A stretch of 64,000 nt of DNA from the NCBI RefSeq assembly GCF_019598945.1, contig NZ_CP080598.1:4960001-5024000 (forward strand), read 5' to 3'. The position numbers and the translations under genes are program-made. A model generated the notes under the pieces. That model worked only from the letters and a program-made list of their open reading frames with translations. It ran no database searches and was not told where the DNA came from. Each line of letters begins with the position of its first letter. Position 1 is the stretch's first letter. The DNA is from Sphaerospermopsis torques-reginae ITEP-024. Lineage in GTDB: Bacteria > Cyanobacteriota > Cyanobacteriia > Cyanobacteriales > Nostocaceae. This document shows, piece by piece, positions 37,354 through 45,213 of this stretch.

Positions 37354-38133
37354 ATGTACAGTCTAGATATTAATTTTCTCAAAGATCGATCACCTGCTGA
37401 GTTGAATGAGAATAAACCTGTTAGACCAAAAGCTGATATCACCGAATATACACCAGCTTTATTGGGAGTCGGTGTGGGTTTGTCTATTCCAGCTTTGGTG
37501 TTTGGTGTTTTGTTGTTTTTACAAGCCCAAAATGCAGGATTAGGACAACAAATTGCCAAACTAGAGGAGGAAAACAAAAACCTAGATGTCAAATTAGCCG
37601 ATATTAAGAAAATTAAGGATGAAACCACCGGCATTAAAGAGCAAACACAAGCTTTAGTCACAGTGTTTGATCAAATTCGTCCTTGGTCAGCAATGTTACA
37701 GGATTTGCGCGATCGCATTCCCGTAAATGTACAGGTGGAAACCATTAAACAAATGCCTCCTGTCATCCAGACCGCCAACACAGACAAAAAACCTACCAAT
37801 GCCGGACAATTAGAAATTACTGGTTATGCCCGTTCTTTTGCTGATGTCAATGACTTTGTGTTGAGCATGGGCAAATCCAAGTTATTTAACCCCGCAGAAA
37901 GCAGAATTATTACAGCAGAATTAGTTGATGCACCTCCCATCACTGGTGCAGTTCCACCTGAGACCAAAACAGAAATGAAATTTAAACCTCCTCAAGTGGT
38001 TAAATATACTATTAAAGCTAGTTTAAGTGCTGTACCTGCATCACAATTAATCCGTGATTTAGAACAAAAAGGTACAGTTGGATTAGTAGCAAGAATCCGT
38101 AACTTGCAAGAAACAGGAGCTATTGCCAAATGA
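37354..38133 (+). CDS. pilN: Type IV pilus assembly protein PilN
   Basis: A 259-residue bitopic inner membrane protein. The N-terminus YSLDINFLKDR is the PilM-binding motif (canonical form I-N-L-L); one transmembrane helix lies at about 33-55, followed by a coiled coil (about 60-95) and a periplasmic ferredoxin-like domain. It starts 4 bp after pilM and overlaps pilO by 4 bp, as expected for one operon. Confidence 0.92.
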   Translation: MYSLDINFLKDRSPAELNENKPVRPKADITEYTPALLGVGVGLSIPALVFGVLLFLQAQNAGLGQQIAKLEEENKNLDVKLADIKKIKDETTGIKEQTQALVTVFDQIRPWSAMLQDLRDRIPVNVQVETIKQMPPVIQTANTDKKPTNAGQLEITGYARSFADVNDFVLSMGKSKLFNPAESRIITAELVDAPPITGAVPPETKTEMKFKPPQVVKYTIKASLSAVPASQLIRDLEQKGTVGLVARIRNLQETGAIAK

Positions 38134-38903
38134 CAGTCAGTGATGATTTAAATTTTTCTCAAAACACCAATTTTGATGAGGGTACATCTTCCTATCCTGT
38201 AGCCTTTGGTATAACTTTTACACCTAAAGTAATTGGTTTGGTGGTTGGTGGTTTAGGTGTTCTGGGTGCTGTTTATATGATACTAAACATTGTCATGCCA
38301 GAGTTTACTAAGTTCCAGGACTTGCAAACCAAAAGTAAGGATTTACAAGGAAAAATTGAGCAAACAAATCTCCAAGCTAAACAAGCAGATAAATTACTAG
38401 CAGAATTAGCTCAATCTCAGCAACAACAAAGCCAAGTTTTAGCTTTACTTGCTAATGAAAAGAGTTTGGAAACATTACTGATTGATACCAGTCGTTTGGT
38501 ATCATACAGTAATGCTACAGCTATGGGCAGTAATGCCATTAGAGCCAAACTCAAAAAGTTTGCACCAGCAGGAGAAAAACCAGAAATAATTATTGATAAC
38601 AGTTTGGGAGAAAAAGTTAACAACAAACTCAAACGCCAAGTTATCAAAGTAGAAATAGAAGGCAATTTTGAACAAACTCAGGCAATTATGCGTAATATTG
38701 AGCGATTGCAGCCTTTATTACTTGTGCAAAATTATGATTCAAAATTAATGCCACCAGAAAAAGAAGATACAGATGATAAGCAAAAAGGAGCGCGTACAGG
38801 AGTGGGCAAAATTTCTACTTCCTTTGACTTAGTAGCATTAATGCCATTAACTGCTGAAGAACAGGCAGAAGCAGCAGCAAAAGCTGCACCACCGCCGAAA
38901 TAA
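38130..38903 (+). CDS. pilO: Type IV pilus assembly protein PilO
   Basis: A 257-residue partner of PilN with the same layout: a short cytoplasmic start, a membrane helix (about 29-54), a coiled coil and a periplasmic domain. The C-terminus is Ala/Pro rich. The start ATG overlaps the pilN stop (ATGA). PilP, the lipoprotein that links PilNO to the secretin in proteobacteria, is absent, as is usual in cyanobacteria. Confidence 0.88.
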   Translation: MTVSDDLNFSQNTNFDEGTSSYPVAFGITFTPKVIGLVVGGLGVLGAVYMILNIVMPEFTKFQDLQTKSKDLQGKIEQTNLQAKQADKLLAELAQSQQQQSQVLALLANEKSLETLLIDTSRLVSYSNATAMGSNAIRAKLKKFAPAGEKPEIIIDNSLGEKVNNKLKRQVIKVEIEGNFEQTQAIMRNIERLQPLLLVQNYDSKLMPPEKEDTDDKQKGARTGVGKISTSFDLVALMPLTAEEQAEAAAKAAPPPK

Positions 38904-39029
38904 CCTGCAAAAATCCTGAGTGCTGATTTGTCACTTCCATGGCAATTCCATGTACAATGGATGACTATTAGATTTTGGCTTAATAAGTAGATATACAGAC
39001 TGGTTTCTATTGAATGTGAGGAATGAACT

Positions 39030-41360
39030 GTGAAACAAGTTCATAGTAATGTTTTAGTTTCTAGTGCGGCAGCTTGTGTACTTTTAGCAGCACAGCCCGT
39101 TTTGGCACAGACAACTCAAATTACAGAAGTGAAACTAAATCCCGTTGATGGGGGAATTAGTGTAATTTTAAAGACATCTTCTGGAAATAAACCCCAGATT
39201 TTCACGACAAAAAGAGATAAAGCCTTAGTTGCAGATATTATTAATACTCAATTGCGTTTACCCCAAGGTAAGAGTTTCCGTCAAGAAAAACCCGCACCGG
39301 GTATAGCATTTGTAGAAGTTAATCAGTTAGAAGCTAACAGTGTGCGTGTTACCGTGATGGGTATTGATAACGCTCCTGCTGGTAAACCTGTAATCCGTGA
39401 AAATAACAATCTGACTCTTGGTTTTACTACGACAGGAGAAACAACAGCAGCAGCACCCACGACAACAAACACACCAAAAACAACAAACACAACAAACACA
39501 ACCCCAACCACACCGAATACAGATACCATAGCATCAACACCCCCAACTCCCTCTGGAACTCCGTCCGAACCTGGTAAACAACCAGATGTGTTAGTACCCA
39601 ACCCAGAAATAACAATAGATGGTAAAAAGGCACAACCAGCAGGACCAAATCAACCTTATAACCTAGAGCCTCCTTTTTTACCTAGAGCAGTTGCCCCACC
39701 AGTAGGAGATATTACAGTATCTAATATTGATACATCTCCTACTGTGATTGATTTAGGAACTCAGGAACGAGTACCGCGTTTGGTGTTGCGAGATGCACCT
39801 GTGAGGGAAGTTTTATCACTATTGGCTCGTGCTGCTGGACTTAACCTGGCTTATGTGGGAGCAGAAGGAGCAGCACCCACCGAAGGACAAACCATTAGTC
39901 AAAAAATTTCTTTAGATATTGAAAATGAACCGGTGCAGGATGTATTTAACTACGTTTTGCGCTTGAGTGGTTTAGAAGCTAACCGCAGTGGTAGGACAAT
40001 TTTTGTTGGGGCTAAACTGCCTAATTCTACCCGTGATACAGTGATGCGGAGTTTACGACTCAATCAGGTAACGGTGGGTGTGGCTTTAAACTTTTTGGTA
40101 GGTTTAGGTGCGGAAAGTGCAGTGAGTCGTGAAAGACAAGTTACAAGTGTCAATGCTGTACCTGTGGGAGAGGGAGTTGCTCCCATTACCCAAACTCAAA
40201 CAACTACTGAAACACAAATTGAGACGCAAAGAGTTGATTATAAAGACTCAACTCCTATGCTCAGAGGTTTACAGGCTTTGGGAGACGAGCGCACAAATTC
40301 TGTGACTTTGATTGGTTCTCCCAAAACAGTTGATATGGCAATATCTCAACTGACTCAGCTTGATATCCTTCGTCGTCAAGTGGTAGTTAATGTCAAAATT
40401 ATTGATGTTAACCTCACAGGAGATCAGCTTTATAATACTAGCTTTGCCTTTGGAATTGGTAATAATTACTTTTCAGTCGATGGTGGTGCTGCCAGCCTAA
40501 ACTTTGGCGGATCTAGACCTCCTACTAGTGCTGAAGCTAGAAATAGTGTACTGAGTACACCTACCACTACCAATCCACTGTCTTCGGCAAATGTGTTCAT
40601 AGATCAAATAGATCCAGCTACAGGTAATCCAATTCCTGGTGTAAGTTCTAACCCACTAGCAACAGGGTTAACGGACTCTGGCGGATTTAGTTTACCTACA
40701 TTTTTCCAATTTCCCAGACGACTTCTAGCAAGCTTGCAAGCACAAGTTACAAGTGGCAATGCTAAAATTTTGACTGACCCCACTTTAATTGTGCAGGAAG
40801 GTCAAACAGCTAATGTTAAACTAACTCAAGAAGTAATAGGAAACATCAAAAACGTAATCACTCGTGGTGAAGGTTCTACTACACAAACTATAACAGCAGA
40901 AAAAACCGATGTGGGTTTGACTCTGGCTGTGAAAGTAGATCGCATTGATGATAATGGCTTTGTTTCCCTGTCTGTTGCCCCTATAGTTAAAGCGCCTCAA
41001 TCACCCGCAGACATTAACTTTGGCACAGGTTCTCAAAGAATCTTTTTGGTTTCTGAACGCTCCCTAAATTCTGGAACAATTCGTTTGCGAGATGGTCAAA
41101 CCCTGATTTTATCGGGTATTATTCAGGACCAAGATCGTGCAACTGTCACCAAAGTTCCTATTTTGGGTGATATTCCCCTGCTGGGTTCACTGTTTAGAAG
41201 AACAAATAGAGAGAATGAACGCAGAGAAGTAGTTGTATTACTCACGCCACAGGTAATGGATGACTCTGAACGTTCTAGTTATGGTTATAACTACAATCCT
41301 AGTCCACAGGTGCGGGAGATGCTTGAGCGTCGGGGGTTGAGAGTTCCTGGTAGTCGGTAG
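39030..41360 (+). CDS. pilQ: Type IV pilus secretin PilQ
   Basis: The outer membrane pore for the pilus. The 776-residue protein has a signal peptide (SAAACVLLAAQPVLAQ), an AMIN domain that binds peptidoglycan (about 30-130), a Thr/Asn/Pro-rich linker (about 135-180), secretin and TonB short N-terminal-like domains (about 240-470) and the secretin core with GQTLILSGIIQDQ and the VPILGDIPLLGSLF signature near the end. It begins with GTG. It follows pilO after 126 bp. Confidence 0.95.
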   Translation: MKQVHSNVLVSSAAACVLLAAQPVLAQTTQITEVKLNPVDGGISVILKTSSGNKPQIFTTKRDKALVADIINTQLRLPQGKSFRQEKPAPGIAFVEVNQLEANSVRVTVMGIDNAPAGKPVIRENNNLTLGFTTTGETTAAAPTTTNTPKTTNTTNTTPTTPNTDTIASTPPTPSGTPSEPGKQPDVLVPNPEITIDGKKAQPAGPNQPYNLEPPFLPRAVAPPVGDITVSNIDTSPTVIDLGTQERVPRLVLRDAPVREVLSLLARAAGLNLAYVGAEGAAPTEGQTISQKISLDIENEPVQDVFNYVLRLSGLEANRSGRTIFVGAKLPNSTRDTVMRSLRLNQVTVGVALNFLVGLGAESAVSRERQVTSVNAVPVGEGVAPITQTQTTTETQIETQRVDYKDSTPMLRGLQALGDERTNSVTLIGSPKTVDMAISQLTQLDILRRQVVVNVKIIDVNLTGDQLYNTSFAFGIGNNYFSVDGGAASLNFGGSRPPTSAEARNSVLSTPTTTNPLSSANVFIDQIDPATGNPIPGVSSNPLATGLTDSGGFSLPTFFQFPRRLLASLQAQVTSGNAKILTDPTLIVQEGQTANVKLTQEVIGNIKNVITRGEGSTTQTITAEKTDVGLTLAVKVDRIDDNGFVSLSVAPIVKAPQSPADINFGTGSQRIFLVSERSLNSGTIRLRDGQTLILSGIIQDQDRATVTKVPILGDIPLLGSLFRRTNRENERREVVVLLTPQVMDDSERSSYGYNYNPSPQVREMLERRGLRVPGSR

Positions 41361-41403
41361 ACTGAGCAAATACCCGAATCATTAGACCTCTGGTGAAAAA
41401 GAT

Positions 41404-41431
41404 GTAGGGACAATTCATGAATTGTCCCTAC
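41404..41431. terminator. Perfect 28-bp palindrome after pilQ
   Basis: GTAGGGACAATTCA and its exact complement TGAATTGTCCCTAC. It lies 44 bp after the pilQ stop and between convergent genes. It may act as a terminator in both directions, and is also a common dispersed palindrome in cyanobacteria. Confidence 0.7.
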
Positions 41432-41471
41432 CAAAAGTTTCAGGTTACGCTTATGTAATTTTCGGCGATGT

Positions 41472-41804
41472 CTAATGGGTAGCAAATTCTGTAAATTCGC
41501 GCATTTCAGGAGAATGAAAAGCTAATACTATATCGTCTTTTGGTACGCCTTTTTCGAGTAGAAGTGTAGCAATTCCGACTTCAGTTCCATCATGTTGTAT
41601 CCAAATTTTGCCGTTTTTAATGTCAATATGGATACTACAACCATGAGTGCGATTATTCCCACGCCAACCAGTGTGTAAGAGAAGATAGTGGTCGTTCTGG
41701 GTATCTATAACCGCTTGTGCTTCGATTTCTTCCGGTGTAAATCTTCTTTGAGCTTTTTCTAAAATTAGATTCTTAACTATTTCACGATACTCTTCTACTG
41801 CCAT
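41472..41804 (-). CDS. xisI: XisI-family protein
   Basis: A 110-residue protein with the family layout: a helical start (MAVEEYREIVKNLILEKA), DTQNDHYLLLHTGWRG, IHIDIKNGKIWIQHDGTE and a C-terminal GVPKDDIVLAFHSPEMR. XisI together with XisH was first described as needed for excision of the fdxN element in Anabaena heterocysts. Most cyanobacteria carry many xisH/xisI pairs that have nothing to do with that element. The start overlaps the end of xisH by 10 bp, so translation is coupled. Confidence 0.9.
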   Translation of the reverse strand: MAVEEYREIVKNLILEKAQRRFTPEEIEAQAVIDTQNDHYLLLHTGWRGNNRTHGCSIHIDIKNGKIWIQHDGTEVGIATLLLEKGVPKDDIVLAFHSPEMREFTEFATH

Positions 41805-42202
41805 TTGACAATTATCTCCTGTTTTGGCTCATAAATGAGTAAGTTGATTTGGTTTCTAGCAATTACAGAACGGGTAAAACGTCGCTGAAAAAATGATTTG
41901 TAAATTGAATCGGGTATTGCCAGATATAGTTTTCTTTGTGGATCAAATTCTTCAAGAGCAAACTGGTAGTTAAGAAACTGCCCAAGGGCGGTATGAAATT
42001 CAGAAACGTTTGATCCGCTTATAAAGCTTTTGATTTCAACGGCAATCTTTTCTTCTGCTCGTTCAGCTGCTAACATCTGTGCAGCTAGGTCAATTTCAAA
42101 GTCCACATCTCCCACGCTTACCTCATAAGGATCAGCAGTTATTATCCATCCATCCTTCTCTAAAGCATTTCTCACTGCATAGTGAAAACGATCCTTTGCC
42201 AT
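41795..42202 (-). CDS. xisH: XisH-family protein (PD-(D/E)XK-like fold)
   Basis: A 135-residue protein with MAKDRFHYAVRNALEKDGWIITADPY at its start. D38 and the strand with E56 and K58 (AVEIKS) fit the catalytic pattern of PD-(D/E)XK nucleases, the fold to which XisH has been assigned. Its natural substrate is unknown. It precedes xisI in a two-gene operon. No recombinase gene or fdxN-type element is nearby, so this pair is not the excision factor in its original context. Confidence 0.9.
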   Translation of the reverse strand: MAKDRFHYAVRNALEKDGWIITADPYEVSVGDVDFEIDLAAQMLAAERAEEKIAVEIKSFISGSNVSEFHTALGQFLNYQFALEEFDPQRKLYLAIPDSIYKSFFQRRFTRSVIARNQINLLIYEPKQEIIVKWQ

Positions 42203-42342
42203 GTAACATTATCCTGATTTGTAACCTCAAAACATTAGTACCATTTTAATGTAACTTAGTACCCACACAACAATGTATTGACATTGTGTACACGAGTATT
42301 TATAGTAGGAGTAATGGAGTAATTAGAATTCAGGAAACTAAA

Positions 42343-42633
42343 ATGGTAGCTTCCTTTGAAATGGATAATCCTGGACGCAATCAGGTTATTAATATTAGAG
42401 TTCAAGAAAAACAGCGTAATTTAATTGATTATGCTGCATCAATTCTGGGTAAAACTCGTTCTGATTTCATGCTAGATGTCGCTTGTAGAGAAGCAGAAAA
42501 AGTAATTTGTGATCAAACTTTTTTTGCTTTAGATGAAAAAAAATATCAAGAATTTATTGATATTTTAGATGCACCACCTAAAGCAGATGAGGAACTACGT
42601 AAGTTTTTAGCTGCTAAATCACCTTGGGATTAA
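42343..42633 (+). CDS. DUF1778 antitoxin (TacA-type)
   Basis: A 96-residue ribbon-helix-helix antitoxin. INIRVQEKQRNLIDYAASILGKTRSDFMLDVACREAE is the DNA-binding domain and the C-terminal part (DEKKYQEFIDILDAPPK) wraps the toxin. I use the ATG at 42343; an upstream in-frame ATG at 42286 lacks support. The GNAT toxin gene follows after 2 bp, the standard order for these pairs. Confidence 0.88.
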   Translation: MVASFEMDNPGRNQVINIRVQEKQRNLIDYAASILGKTRSDFMLDVACREAEKVICDQTFFALDEKKYQEFIDILDAPPKADEELRKFLAAKSPWD

Positions 42634-42635
42634 GA

Positions 42636-43136
42636 ATGGTGCAAAGGAAAATCATAGAAGCTCCTCAACCAATTAATTCTAGCCATGATATATCACAATT
42701 CAATTCAAGGTCAGAAACTTTAAATAATTGGTTGAGGGAAAAAGCATTTAAAAATGAGGGTGATACTGCTAGAACTTATGTAGTAATTTGTGAAAACAAA
42801 GTAATCGGTTATTACTGTTTGGCCAGTTCTGGTGTATATCACTCAGTGGCTATTAGAAAAGTCAAGCAAAATGCACCAGATCCAGTGCCTTGTATGATCA
42901 TTGGTAGGTTAGCTGTTGATGAACAATGGGAAGGGCAAGGTATCGGATCTGGTTTATTAAGAGATGCAATTTTTCGGGTTTTACAAGCATCAAAAATTGT
43001 CGGAATACGATGTATTTTAGTTCATGCTAAAGATGAAGAAGCTAAACAATTTTATCTAAAACATAAGTTTAAGCCCTCACCGATAGAACCTTTAACATTA
43101 ATGTTGCCTTTAAAAGATATTGTGGCGAACCTTTAA
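42636..43136 (+). CDS. GNAT-type toxin (TacT-like acetyltransferase)
   Basis: A 166-residue N-acetyltransferase. The acetyl-CoA-binding motif is EGQGIGSGLL, preceded by RLAVDEQW, and the late FYLKHKF carries the conserved Tyr. Toxins of this kind acetylate the amino group of charged tRNAs and stop translation, and the DUF1778 partner neutralises them. I choose the ATG at 42636, 2 bp after the antitoxin stop, rather than an overlapping start 12 bp upstream. Activity is inferred from family and pairing. Confidence 0.88.
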   Translation: MVQRKIIEAPQPINSSHDISQFNSRSETLNNWLREKAFKNEGDTARTYVVICENKVIGYYCLASSGVYHSVAIRKVKQNAPDPVPCMIIGRLAVDEQWEGQGIGSGLLRDAIFRVLQASKIVGIRCILVHAKDEEAKQFYLKHKFKPSPIEPLTLMLPLKDIVANL

Positions 43137-43728
43137 AAAGTATAAACGTTTCATTCAACGTCTCTAAAAGGCTTTTAAACTTTGTTTTGTGGTTCATTTA
43201 CCTGACAATTGGGGAGCATCCCAAATGTGTAATTTGATTTTTTGGGAATCTTTGAATTGCTACAAAGTCCTAATATGAATGAACCGCAAAGAACGCAAAG
43301 GACACAAAGTTAAGAGGGTTTAAGAGGGTTTTTGGTATTGCTGAGTTGATTTTTTCAAAATTTGGATGCTCCCGAAAATTGCTGTACCCAATCACCAATC
43401 ACCAATCACCTCTTCCCCAGTCCCCAATCCCCAGTCCCCAATCCCCAGTAAGCATTTATTCCTAAAAATAACCTGTTTCCAGGGCAACTATGCAGCAAAA
43501 AACACAATAAATTCTGAAATCTATATAAATTAATGCTTTCACCTATGCACTTCTGGCTACAACACCTTAGAATGATTCATTGAAAAGTCGAGCCAATCTG
43601 ATTTACAGGGGTTTTGAGTGTAAATACTCTCAAAGGACGATTTTTGTAATGCGGCCAACAGAGATTTCCGTAAAGATCCGACAAAGTACATCTTGACTAA
43701 ATCTCAAGTAAACCTCAAGGAGTTTGAT
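43137..43728. other. Repeat-laden gap upstream of the HU gene
   Basis: About 590 bp: a MITE-like element (43212-43373), STRRs of CACCAAT and CCCCAGT types (43387-43448), and from about 43480 the HU leader, which includes an inverted TTTTGAG/CTCAAA near 43613-43635. No gene seen. Confidence 0.6.
43212..43373. mobile_element. MITE-like element, copy 2 (GGGAGCATCC ends)
   Basis: A 162-bp noncoding element with exact 10-bp terminal inverted repeats GGGAGCATCC/GGATGCTCCC. The interior shares with the 27817-27969 copy the AAATGTGTAA start and the gaaccgcaaag..acgcaaaggacacaaag run. No transposase is inside. Confidence 0.8.
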
Positions 43729-44013
43729 ATGAACAAAGGCGAATTAGTTGATGCAGTGGCAGAAAAAGCCAGTGTGACAAAGAAACAAGCGGATGCGGTG
43801 TTAACTGCTGCTATTGAGACAATTATTGAGGCTGTGGCTTCTGGCGATAAAGTCACCCTGGTAGGATTTGGTTCTTTTGAATCACGGGAACGCAAAGCCC
43901 GCGAAGGCCGCAACCCCAAAACCAATGAAAAAATGGAAATCCCAGCTACCAAAGTTCCTGCTTTCTCTGCTGGGAAGCTCTTTAGAGAAAGAGTAGCACC
44001 CCCAAAAGAGTAG
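43729..44013 (+). CDS. hup: HU-family DNA-binding protein
   Basis: A 94-residue histone-like nucleoid protein. MNKGELVDAVAEKASVTKKQADAVL is the helical dimer body and GFGSFESRERKAREGRNPKTNE is the DNA-binding beta arm with the Arg-x-x-x-Asn-Pro tip that bends DNA. I choose the ATG at 43729, which has a strong AAGGAG site 5 bp upstream, over a 12-codon longer reading. In Anabaena HU is the main nucleoid protein and affects heterocyst formation. Confidence 0.95.
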   Translation: MNKGELVDAVAEKASVTKKQADAVLTAAIETIIEAVASGDKVTLVGFGSFESRERKAREGRNPKTNEKMEIPATKVPAFSAGKLFRERVAPPKE

Positions 44014-44039
44014 GTTCTGTTCTAGGAAGTCTATTTTTG

Positions 44040-45116
44040 ATGCGACAACAGGCACACGGGGGAAATTTAGCTTGGGCAGCGGCGTTAGCCGGCTGTTCCC
44101 CGGATGCTATTGTCGATTTTTCTGCCAGCATCAGCCCGTTGGGACCACCAGACAGCGTTATTGCTGCGATCGCCTCCCAATTTGGTAATCTAAGACACTA
44201 CCCAGACCCAGATTACAGCGAACTCAAACACGCTCTGGGTCATTTCCATCAACTACCACCGGAGTGGATTTTGCCAGGCAATGGTTCGGCAGAATTACTG
44301 ACTTTGTTAGGTAGGGAATTAGGACAATTAGCGGCTACAATATTAATAACTCCAGCCTTTGGCGATTATTACCGCACCCTAGCGGCTGATAATGCTAAAG
44401 TGCTAGAGTTTCCTATTTTGGGGACTGGGGATTGGGGACTGGGAAAGATTTATTCCGCATTTTCCTCAGATACCCCGTCTAAAAATTGTGGTTTATTGCT
44501 AAATAATCCCCACAACCCAACGGGTAAGCTATTTTTACGGGATGAGATTTTGCCCTACTTGAAAGATTTTGCTTTGGTGGTGGTGGATGAGGCGTTTATG
44601 GATTTTCTGCCTCCTGATCAGGAACAAAGTTTGATTGGATGGGTACAGGAATATGAGAATTTGGTAATATTGCGATCGCTCACCAAGTTTTACAGTCTAC
44701 CTGGGTTAAGGTTAGGATATGCGATCGCTCACCCGGACTTGCTGAAAAAATGGCAATCATGGCGAGATCCCTGGCCTGTGAATACCCTAGCTGCTGCTGC
44801 TGCGATCGCTGCACTCCAAGATACAGACTTTCAACAACAGACCTGGAAATGGCTGCCACAGGCACGAAATCAACTTTTTCAGGGTTTATCGGCAATTAAC
44901 GGATTAACACCCCTAGAAGGCACTGTTAACTACCTCTTGGTAGAGTCTCAATATTCCACCTCTGAGTTACAAGAAAAATTACTGCGACAGCACCAAATTT
45001 TAATTCGTGACTGTCGGAGTTTTAAAGAGTTGGGCGATCGCTTTTTCCGTGTCGCTGTCCGTTTCCAATCTGATAACCAACGCTTATTAACAGCCCTTAA
45101 ATCAGTTATCAGGTGA
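44040..45116 (+). CDS. CobD/HisC-type PLP aminotransferase (likely threonine-phosphate decarboxylase)
   Basis: A 358-residue class I/II PLP enzyme. HGGNLAWAAALAGCSPDAIVDFSASISPLGPP fits L-threonine-O-3-phosphate decarboxylase (CobD) of cobalamin synthesis. The PLP lysine lies in LRSLTKFYSLPGLRLGY and NNPHNPTG binds the cofactor. The start is one of the two ATGs at 44037-44043. Residues GTGDWGLGK near 130-138 are encoded by a GGGGACT-type heptamer repeat (44424-44450) that lies inside the gene and keeps the frame. Histidinol-phosphate aminotransferase is the alternative assignment. Confidence 0.85.
   Translation: MRQQAHGGNLAWAAALAGCSPDAIVDFSASISPLGPPDSVIAAIASQFGNLRHYPDPDYSELKHALGHFHQLPPEWILPGNGSAELLTLLGRELGQLAATILITPAFGDYYRTLAADNAKVLEFPILGTGDWGLGKIYSAFSSDTPSKNCGLLLNNPHNPTGKLFLRDEILPYLKDFALVVVDEAFMDFLPPDQEQSLIGWVQEYENLVILRSLTKFYSLPGLRLGYAIAHPDLLKKWQSWRDPWPVNTLAAAAAIAALQDTDFQQQTWKWLPQARNQLFQGLSAINGLTPLEGTVNYLLVESQYSTSELQEKLLRQHQILIRDCRSFKELGDRFFRVAVRFQSDNQRLLTALKSVIR
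44424..44450. repeat. Heptamer STRR inside the cobD-like coding sequence
   Basis: Just over three units of GGGGACT/GGGGATT, totalling a multiple of three when complete (3 x 7 = 21), lie in frame within the coding region. The same heptamer fills intergenic gaps at 45115-45135 and 51003-51040. Confidence 0.85.
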
Positions 45117-45210
45117 CTGGGGACTGGAGACTGGAGACTCGGTTATTTATTGCCCCTGTTCCCCGTTCCCTGTTCCCTGTTCCCCGTTCCCTGTTCCCTG
45201 TTCCCTATGA
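45112..45210. repeat. STRRs between the cobD-like gene and the flavoprotein gene
   Basis: GGAGACT/GGGGACT units (45113-45140) starting at the stop codon, and TTCCCYG units (about 45153-45205). The whole gap is repeat. Confidence 0.9.
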
Positions 45211-45213
45211 CTA

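Noticed and set aside
39323-39648. Two open frames on the minus strand within pilQ
   Set aside because: Val- and Leu-rich shadows of the Thr-rich linker of PilQ.
41472-42202. xisH/xisI as evidence for a nearby fdxN excision element
   Set aside because: No recombinase (xisF-like) gene, no att-type direct repeat and no nif genes in the window.
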